A stretch of 64,000 bases of DNA. Source: Strigops habroptila. Taxonomy: Eukaryota; Chordata; Aves; Psittaciformes; Psittacidae. The notes beneath the pieces were generated by a model. It saw only the letters and a program-made list of their open reading frames with translations. It did no database searches and was not told where the DNA came from. The stretch is taken from NCBI RefSeq assembly GCF_004027225.2, contig NC_044301.2, forward strand, positions 24,631,448-24,695,447, given 5' to 3'. Positions 54,904-64,000 of this stretch are shown here, one piece after another. Each line of letters opens with the position of its first letter. Positions within the stretch are counted from its first letter, which is position 1. A program made the position numbers and the translations under genes.

Positions 54904-56784
54904 TCATTGGCTGTTTTCCCCCAAAATCAAATCCCCTTGAGGTACACATCGGACTTCCCCATCTTCCCGCATTACCCACCAAGTATATCCAGGTCCCTGA
55001 GCAAAAGCAACCCCACGAGTGGGTTTGCCTTTACCTGAAGCAGGAATAACCCAGACTGTCTTCCCCAACAAATTCTTTATGTGCACCACAGGAACTTTAT
55101 CCCCCTCTACAGTACGTAAAAGTTCTGATTGGGCTGGGCCAGCCCTGTTGGCAGATCCCCTAGTGTTGACCAACCAGGTGGCTTTTGGTAAATGTGTATC
55201 CCAGTGTTTGAAAGTCCCACCACCCATTGCTCTCAGGGTAGTTTTTAACAGCCCATTGTACCGTTCGATTTTCCCAGAGGCTGGTGCATGGTAGGGGATG
55301 TGATATACCCACTCGATGCCATGCTCTTTGGCCCAAGTGTCTATGAGGTTGTTCCGGAAATGAGTCCCATTGTCTGACTCAATTCTCTCTGGGGTGCCGT
55401 GTCGCCACAAAACTTGTTTCTCAAGGCCCAGGATAGTGTTCCGGACAGTGGCGTGGGGCACAGCATATGTTTCCAGCCATCCGGTGGTTGCTTCCACCAT
55501 GGTAAGCACATGGCGCTTGCCTTGGCGGGTCGGTGGGAGTGTGATACAGTCAATCTGCCAGGCCTCCCCATACTTGTACTTCAGCCATCGTCCTCCATAC
55601 CAGAGAGGCTTTAACCACTTGGCTTGCTTAATTGCAGCACATGTTTCACATTCGTGAATAACCTGGGCAATAGTGTCCATTGTTAAGTCCACCCCTCGAT
55701 CACGAGCCCATCTATATGTTGCATCTCTGCCTTGATGGCCTGGGGTGTCATGGGCCCACCGGGCTAAAAATAATTCACCCTTATGTTGCCAATCCAAGTC
55801 CATTTGAGCCACTTTAATCTTAGCAGCTTTATCCACTTGCTGGTTGTTCTGGTGTTCCTCAGTGGCCCGACTCTTGGGTACATGAGCATCTACGTGGCGT
55901 ACCTTCACCACCAGGTTCTGCACCCGAGCAGCGATATCTTGCCACAATGCAGCAGCCCAGATGGGTTTACTTCTGCGTTGCCAGTTGCTCTGCTTCCATT
56001 GCTGCAACCACCCCCACAGGGCATTTGCCACCATCCATGAGTCAGTGTAGAGATAAAGCACTGGCCATTTTAATCGTTCAGCAATGTCCAAGGCCAGCTG
56101 GATGGCTTTCACCTCTGCAAACTGACTCGATTCACCCTCTCCCTCAGCAGTTTCTGCAACTTGTCCCAGGGGACTCCACACAGCTGCCTTCCATCTCCGA
56201 TGCTTTCCCACAATATAGCAGGACCCATCAGTAAACAAGGCATATTGCTTTTCACTCTCTGACAGTTCATTATATGGTGGGGCCTCTTCAGCAACCATCA
56301 CCTCCTCTTCTGGTGACATCCCAAAATCTTTGCCCTCTGGCCAGTCCATGATGACTTCTAGAATTCCTGGACGACTGGGATTTCCTATTCGAGCTCGTTG
56401 TGTAATTAGTGCGGCCCACTTACTCCATGTAGCATCGGTTGCATGATGTGTAGAGGAGACCCTGCCATTGAAAATCCAGCCCAGCACAGGCAACCGGGGT
56501 GCCAGGAGGAGCTGCGCTTCAGTTCCAATCACTTCTGAGGCAGCTCGAACCCCTTCATAGGCTGCCAGTATCTCTTTTTCAGTGGGAGTATAGCTGGCCT
56601 CGGATCCTTTACATCCCTGACTCCAAAAGCCGAGGGGTCGACCTCGAGTCTCCCCTGGAGCTTTCTGCCAGAGGCTCCAGGTAGGACCATTCTCCCCAGC
56701 TGCGGTATAGAGCACATTTTTCACATCTGGCCCAGCCCGGACTGGTCCAAGGGCTACTTCATGAACTATTTCTCGTTTAGTTTG
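54904..56784 (-). CDS. RNase H and integrase of right ERVL (long open frame)
   Basis: Counterpart of the left copy, again open for 606 codons from its first Met at 56724, with all RNase H and integrase catalytic motifs present. About six residues differ (for example DTPGHQ for DTSGHQ, WQIDC for WQIDY, AVPHATV for AVSHATA). Most base differences are transitions. Confidence 0.9.
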   Translation of the reverse strand, partial: QTKREIVHEVALGPVRAGPDVKNVLYTAAGENGPTWSLWQKAPGETRGRPLGFWSQGCKGSEASYTPTEKEILAAYEGVRAASEVIGTEAQLLLAPRLPVLGWIFNGRVSSTHHATDATWSKWAALITQRARIGNPSRPGILEVIMDWPEGKDFGMSPEEEVMVAEEAPPYNELSESEKQYALFTDGSCYIVGKHRRWKAAVWSPLGQVAETAEGEGESSQFAEVKAIQLALDIAERLKWPVLYLYTDSWMVANALWGWLQQWKQSNWQRRSKPIWAAALWQDIAARVQNLVVKVRHVDAHVPKSRATEEHQNNQQVDKAAKIKVAQMDLDWQHKGELFLARWAHDTPGHQGRDATYRWARDRGVDLTMDTIAQVIHECETCAAIKQAKWLKPLWYGGRWLKYKYGEAWQIDCITLPPTRQGKRHVLTMVEATTGWLETYAVPHATVRNTILGLEKQVLWRHGTPERIESDNGTHFRNNLIDTWAKEHGIEWVYHIPYHAPASGKIERYNGLLKTTLRAMGGGTFKHWDTHLPKATWLVNTRGSANRAGPAQSELLRTVEGDKVPVVHIKNLLGKTVWVIPASGKGKPTRGVAFAQGPGYTWWVMREDGEVRCVPQGDLILGENSQ

Positions 56785-57581
56785 TTAAAAGGCTTGTTGT
56801 TGCTCAGGGCCCCATTTGAAATCATTCTTCTTCCGGGTCACGTGATAGAGAGGGCTTACAATGAGACTGGAATTTGGGATGTGCATTCTCCAGAACCCCA
56901 CAACACCTAAGAAAGCTTGTGTTTCTTTCTTGCTAGTTGGTGGAGACATTGCTGTTATCTTGTTGATCACGTCTCTGTGGGGATCTGGCGGCGTCCATCT
57001 TGCCATTTTATTCCCAAAAATTGAATCTCCTGTGCAGGTCCCTTGACCTTATTCCGTTTTATGGCAAAACCGGCCTTCAGCAGGATTTGGATTATCTTCC
57101 TCCCTTTCTCAAAAACTTCTTCCGCTGTATCACCCCACACGATGATGTCATCAATGTATTGCAGGTGTTCTGGAGCTTGCCCCTGTTCCAGTGCAGTCTG
57201 GATCAATCCATGGCAGATGGTAGGGCTGTGTTTCCACCCCTGGGGCAGTCGGTTCCAAGTGTACTGGATGCCCCTCCAAGTGAAAGCAAACTGTGGCCTG
57301 CATTCTGCTGCCAAAGGGATTGAGAAAAATGCATTGGCAATATCACTTGTGGCATACCACTTGGCTGCCTTTGACTCCAGCTCATACTGAAGTTCTAGCA
57401 TATCCGGTACGGCAGCACTCAATGGTGTTGTGACTTCGTTCAGGCCACGATAGTCTACCGTTAGTCTCCACTCTCCATTAGACTTTTGCACTGGCCATAT
57501 GGGGCTATTAAAGGGTGAGCGGGTCCTGCTGATCACTCCTTGGCTCTCCAATCTATGGATCAGCACATGGATGGGAATCAA
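56785..57581 (-). pseudogene. Reverse transcriptase of right ERVL, frameshifted
   Basis: Same frame from 57581 with YIDDIIVW, and the same frameshift near 56970-57006 and stop near 56785 as in the left copy. The first-frame part is identical in protein; small differences begin in the second-frame part (TPPDPH for TSPDPH, TSKK for TNKK, NSSL for NYSL). Confidence 0.9.
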
Positions 57582-57587
57582 GGAGTC

Positions 57588-58083
57588 TCATTTGGTGCGA
57601 TATTGCCGCCGGTGCACTGTTGTGCTTCCAGTTGGCACTTGTTGTTCTTTGACCTTCAGCAACCCCACAACAGAAGGATCCTCTGAGAGACCAGGCAAGG
57701 TGGACAGCTGCTTCATTTCCTCTGTCTCCAAGGCAGCGATACCAAAAGGCCATCTATACCCTTTTGGGTCTTTGAAGTACCCTCTCCTGAGATAATCTAT
57801 GCCAAGGATGCATGGAGCCCCTGGACCAGTCACAATAGCACTTCCTCCCAGTCAGGCTGATTTCAGCCTCCAGTACAATTAACTCTTGGGATCCTCCTGT
57901 CACTCCAGAAATATAAATGGGTTCCACCCCTTGATACCTTGATGGCATCAGAGTACACTGTGCACCGGTATCTACTAGAGCCTTATACTTCTGTGGGACT
58001 GATGTGCCAGTCCATCTGATCCACACAGTCCAGTAAACCCGATGATTGTCCCTCTCCTCCTCCTGGCTGGAGGCAGGGCCCCT
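57588..58083 (-). pseudogene. Protease region of right ERVL, frameshifted
   Basis: Identical in translation to the left copy, including LVDTGAQ, the frame change and the TGA before RT. Confidence 0.85.
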
Positions 58084-58416
58084 CTAATAGTGATCACAAC
58101 ATTGTCCACTTATGTCTTGTAGAAAGGGATTAGTATTCCTTATCACAGGAGTTGGAGTAAAATCAGCTCTTTCACTCCATCTGGGAAACTGGTCACTAGA
58201 GACTGGAGCAGCAGCTTTCATGGGAGGATCATCCTTGACCCTTGTTTTCCTCTTCAATTGACACACCTGTTCCTCCAGAATTGTGGTAGGTTTTCCATCC
58301 CATTTTCTCATGTCTTCTCCATGATCCCACAGGTAAAACCATAGGGTGGCCCATGGCGTGTACCTCCTATGTCTTCTTTCTCGAACAGTAGGGCGCCTTC
58401 TGTTAATAGTTTAGAC

Positions 58417-59864
58417 TTGGGTTGGTACATGTAGGGAGCTGGATAGATCGGATAAATCATCTCTCTCCTGGGACAGTTTTTCCACAGCTGAAATGATGGA
58501 AGGAGTGAAATTGTCTTCGAACTCTCACAGTTGATAAGTCAGTTCATCCACTGTTGGTGGTGCTGCCTCACTCCAGGTCATTGATGCCAATGAGTGGGCA
58601 TATGATGATGGTGCACTCCATGGAAGTTCCCGCCACATCGCCACATACGTTGTGTACGTTCGACTTCACCTGGATCTACATGTGCATTCCTGGCATCCGG
58701 CCTACGATAGATCATCTCTATAATGGCTGATTCCCTCAGGGACTGGATGCCTCTCTTTATCGTGGTCCAGTTGGCTGAGCGACTCATAACGTCATCCTTG
58801 TAGGGAAACCTTTCCTTCACAGCTGCCAAGAGCCTCCTCCAAAGGCTGAGGGCTCATTTCTCTCTTGCAATCGCTTTGTCAATTCCTCCTTCCCTAGCAA
58901 GTGATCACAGCTGCTTGGCTTCCCTACCTTCTGGTTCATGACCATCAGCCCCATTGTCCCACCATTGGAGCAACCAGGTGATGATGTGCTCCCCTGGAAG
59001 ACGAGTGAAATCTTTTTGCATATTCCGCAGCTAGGTTGAGGTCCGGGGTCGAGAAGTCACCTCTTCTTCTTCCTCTTCCTCTGATTCATGTAGTAATAAC
59101 TCTTGTTCAGATGCTGTCCCCTGTGGTAAGTGCACTGGGACTTCATCTTTCTTCACTGCAAAGGTTGCTCTTTGTGCCTCTCATTTGCTTTTCCCCTTGC
59201 TTACAGGGGCAATCGATATTGGCACAAATTGTTCATTTTGTTTAGCTGCAGTGTTTATCACTGTGGCTGGAGTGGCTGCAGTGTCTGCCACTAGGATTGG
59301 AGTGGCTGCAGCATCTTTCACTGGGGTTGGAGTGGCTGCAGTGTCTATTGTCAGGGTTGGTGCAGCTGCTGTGCTTGGAGGTTGAGTAGCACCAACATCT
59401 GCATTGTCTCTTGCTGTCAGAGTTTGAGTAGCTGCTGTGCTTGTCACTGGGGTTGGTGTAGCTGAGGTGCTTGGAGTTGGATTAGCTGCATTGTCTGTTG
59501 TGGTCAGGGTTTGAGCACCTGCTGTGCTTGTCACTGGGGTTGGTGTAGCTGCTGTGCTCAGAGTCGGAGTAGCTGTGTTGTCTGTTGCTTTGCCATCAGA
59601 TCCAGAGACATTTTTTTTCCCTTTGAAGGTGCTGGATAGTGTTGAGCAGGGCTCTGTAGGCATAGGCCAAGCGCTAGCATGTTGCCATGATTTGTCCCTC
59701 TCTGGTATAACCAGGATGACAGCACAACTCGTTTATGTGTTTTACTAGTTTTTCCGGATGTTGCACTTGTTCAGGGGTGAAGTTCCAAAGCACTGGAGGG
59801 GCCCACTGTCCTAGATACTTGCCCATACTATCCCACACACCCTGCCACTCATGACTGTCCAGAC
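58417..59864 (-). pseudogene. gag of right ERVL, broken
   Basis: Carries the same stops, frame changes and Thr/Ala/Pro tract (about 59237-59587) as the left copy. The 160-codon tract frame is identical in both arms. Confidence 0.75.
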
Positions 59865-59878
59865 TTGGGGAAAATCTC

Positions 59879-59992
59879 TTGGTGGTCCTCCTATATTGTC
59901 GTCTAACCCTAGACCAGACTCAAACCCGACACTGCTTAACTTTCGAGATCAGATGAAATAGGGCATTCCCAGGGTGGGCATAGCCGTGGGTA
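59879..59992 (-). other. 5S rRNA-like segment of right ERVL
   Basis: Reverse-complement counterpart of 16885-16998, with the same TCTGATCTCGAAAGTTAAGC core. Confidence 0.8.
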
Positions 59993-60508
59993 AAACACAC
60001 TCCATATGTGTGCCAACATGCTGATCCCCAGCACAATCAGCAGGCAGGTCTCAAGGGCATTCAAAGGCCATCCAAAACCTTCAGAACCCTCAAATGCTGC
60101 TGTAAATAGCCTGCTTGGGGAGCAGGGGGTGTAAGGGAATGCCTCCTTCGTAGGTTGACCCCCCGAGGAGAAAAAAAAAGAAATGTAATTGCTAAAAACT
60201 TCCATTATATACCTCCCAAAGTATAGAGGTGATGACCATGCTGGGAACGCAAGCCAGACCAGTTTCATGATCAATGAGTCTATTGTATTACAAGTCATTA
60301 CCATCAAGTACAGTGAAACAAGAACCTTAGCCCAGGCTCCAAAGCCGATGATAAACACTAAAACAGCAAATAGTGGCTGTAAGTAAGGTACAACATGCTG
60401 AAATCTGAGATCAAGCACAACAACTCTGAGAGCCAATAAATCAGCATTGTGACGAGTAACTATTAATCCAAAACAATGAATGCTTATCACAAATATGATT
60501 AGACACAC
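59936..60508 (-). CDS. Hydrophobic pre-gag open frame of right ERVL
   Basis: 190 codons, the same frame as at 16369-16941, with a cluster of differences in the middle (LYLMVM for LYFMVM, NTIDS for NTLGS, MEVFSNYISFFF for MEFFSNYTSIFF). At several of these sites the right copy agrees with the truncated ERVL at 52.2 kb, so it is the ancestral form there and the left copy has changed. Confidence 0.5.
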   Translation of the reverse strand: MCLIIFVISIHCFGLIVTRHNADLLALRVVVLDLRFQHVVPYLQPLFAVLVFIIGFGAWAKVLVSLYLMVMTCNTIDSLIMKLVWLAFPAWSSPLYFGRYIMEVFSNYISFFFSSGGQPTKEAFPYTPCSPSRLFTAAFEGSEGFGWPLNALETCLLIVLGISMLAHIWSVFYPRLCPPWECPISSDLES

Positions 60509-60542
60509 TCTGGTCAGATCTGTCGTTATCTCAACCCTTCGT

Positions 60543-60560
60543 GCCCCACATTGGGCACCA
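60543..60560 (-). promoter_or_regulatory. Primer-binding site of right ERVL
   Basis: TGGTGCCCAATGTGGGGC, same as in the left copy, tRNA-Lys type. Confidence 0.75.
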
Positions 60561-60568
60561 CAAAGAAC

Positions 60569-61107
60569 TGTCGTGCTTTAAGCCCAGATGGTAACTCAGA
60601 ACCACACAGCCACTCGCTCACTCCCCCGCCTTCCTCCCCCTGCTCCCAGAGGGATAGGGAAGAGAATCAGAAGAATGTAATTTCCATGGGTTGAGATAAG
60701 AACAGTCCAGTAACTAAGGTATAATACAAAACTACTACTGCTACCACCAATAATAATAATGATAAGGGAAATAACAAGGGGAGAGGATACAATTGCTCAC
60801 CACCTGCTGACCGATACCCAGCCTGACCTGAGCAGTTATCTGGGCCTTCCAGGTGACTCCCCAGTTTATATAGTGGGCATGACATGCTGTGGTATGGAAT
60901 ACCCCTTTGGCTAGTTTGGGTCAGTTGTCCTGTCTCTGCTTCCTCCCGGCTTCCCCTCCTCCCTGGCAGAGCATGAAACTGACAAAGTCCTTGGTTGGAG
61001 TAAAGATTACTTAGGAACAACTAAAAACATCCATGTGTTATCAGCACGGTTCCCTGGCTGAAAGTCAAAACCACAGCAACATGACTGCTACAGCTGAACC
61101 CAGGATA
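60569..61107 (-). repeat. 5' LTR of right ERVL
   Basis: 539 bp, carrying the same start variant (TATCCTGGG) and the same 26-bp internal deletion as the left 5' LTR. It is followed by GACTG (CAGTC on its own strand) at 61108-61112, then the copy of MMP2 intron 7. Confidence 0.93.
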
Positions 61108-61112
61108 GACTG

Positions 61113-63746
<2,634 letters not shown>

Positions 63747-63894
63747 AAGTGTCGACTGATGTCGAACCTGGGCCAGGGCCGGGGTCTGGCCCACGTCCAA
63801 CCCTTGGACCTGTCACTCCAGAGCTCTGCAAGCATGACATTGTATTTGATGGAGTTGCACAAATTAGAGGAGAAACATTTTTCTTCAAAGATAG
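63747..63894 (+). pseudogene. MMP2: Inverted duplicate of MMP2 exon 9
   Basis: Same 148 nt as 12982-13129 with both splice sites. Followed by 106 nt of intron 9 copy to the window end. Confidence 0.9.
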
Positions 63895-64000
63895 GTAAGT
63901 GAAATAAATTGCTTACCAATGGGGCTTCATGTGGAGGAACCTGTCAGACTTATTCATCAAAATCTAGACGTTTATGATCAGGCACGATCTCTGCCCTTTC

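Larger units (their letters stand above)
53908..61107 (-). mobile_element. Right ERVL provirus, minus strand, flanks do not match
   Basis: Same organisation as the left provirus, in reverse. The 5' part (LTR through RT) is nearly identical to it, the RNase H-integrase part about 1% different, and the 3' noncoding region and 3' LTR about 10% different. Its outer flank is CAGTC plus MMP2 intron 7, as at the left provirus, while the inner flank after the 3' LTR is CAGGT read on its own strand (ACCTG at 53903-53907). Unequal flanks mark it as a recombinant of two insertions, or a joining error. Confidence 0.93.

Overview
The window looks like bird nuclear DNA. The evidence is a spliced vertebrate MMP2 gene (72 kDa gelatinase) on the minus strand that matches chicken MMP2 as I recall it, CR1 LINEs with the octamer-like 3' end typical of birds, and many LTRs of the avian ERVL type (starting TGTCCTGGGTTCAGC, ending near ACCACGACA). 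I cannot name the species. There are no bacterial-type genes.

Layout. MMP2 occupies 1-37886 (minus), read right to left. Exon 1 (signal peptide) is at 37743-37886, then exon 2 (propeptide, cysteine switch), exons 3-4 (catalytic domain), exons 5-7 (three fibronectin type II modules), exon 8 (zinc site [11 protein letters not shown]), exon 9 (hinge and start of the hemopexin domain), exons 10-11, and the first 14 nt of exon 12 at positions 1-14. Exons 1-9 have clean junctions and open frames. Exon 10 has one extra T in a homopolymer. Exon 11 has six single-base indels that sum to zero. Intron 11 holds two nested CR1 elements, intron 9 an old CR1, intron 5 a solo ERVL LTR that starts 10 nt after the exon 5 splice junction, and intron 7 a complete two-LTR ERVL provirus (15770-22959, plus strand) with a 5-bp target duplication. 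From about 40.7 to 61.1 kb, upstream of MMP2, lie an internally deleted ERVL (40724-44527), two solo LTRs (45854-46431 and 50497-51108), a 3'-truncated ERVL (51548-53282) and a second full-length ERVL on the minus strand (53908-61107).

The most striking structure is a large inverted repeat. Positions 12876-22959 are repeated in reverse at 53908-64000 (paired coordinates sum to 76876/76877) around a spacer of about 31 kb. The outer part of each arm carries MMP2 exons 8 and 9 and differs, where I compared it, only in homopolymer or single-base length. The right-hand provirus has different 5-bp flanks on its two sides (CAGTC, shared with the left provirus, versus an unrelated ACCTG). It is therefore best read as a chimera: its 3' end belongs to an independent insertion, while its 5' part and outer flank are a copy of the left locus. 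This is the product expected from recombination between two inverted proviruses on sister chromatids or homologues, and equally from an assembly graph that jumped between the two proviruses.

Other points: the ERVL internal sequence contains a 5S rRNA-like segment and a hydrophobic open frame upstream of gag; the primer-binding site resembles that for tRNA-Lys although pol is ERVL-like; and gag contains a Thr/Ala/Pro repeat tract. All proviruses lack env and are broken by stops or frameshifts.
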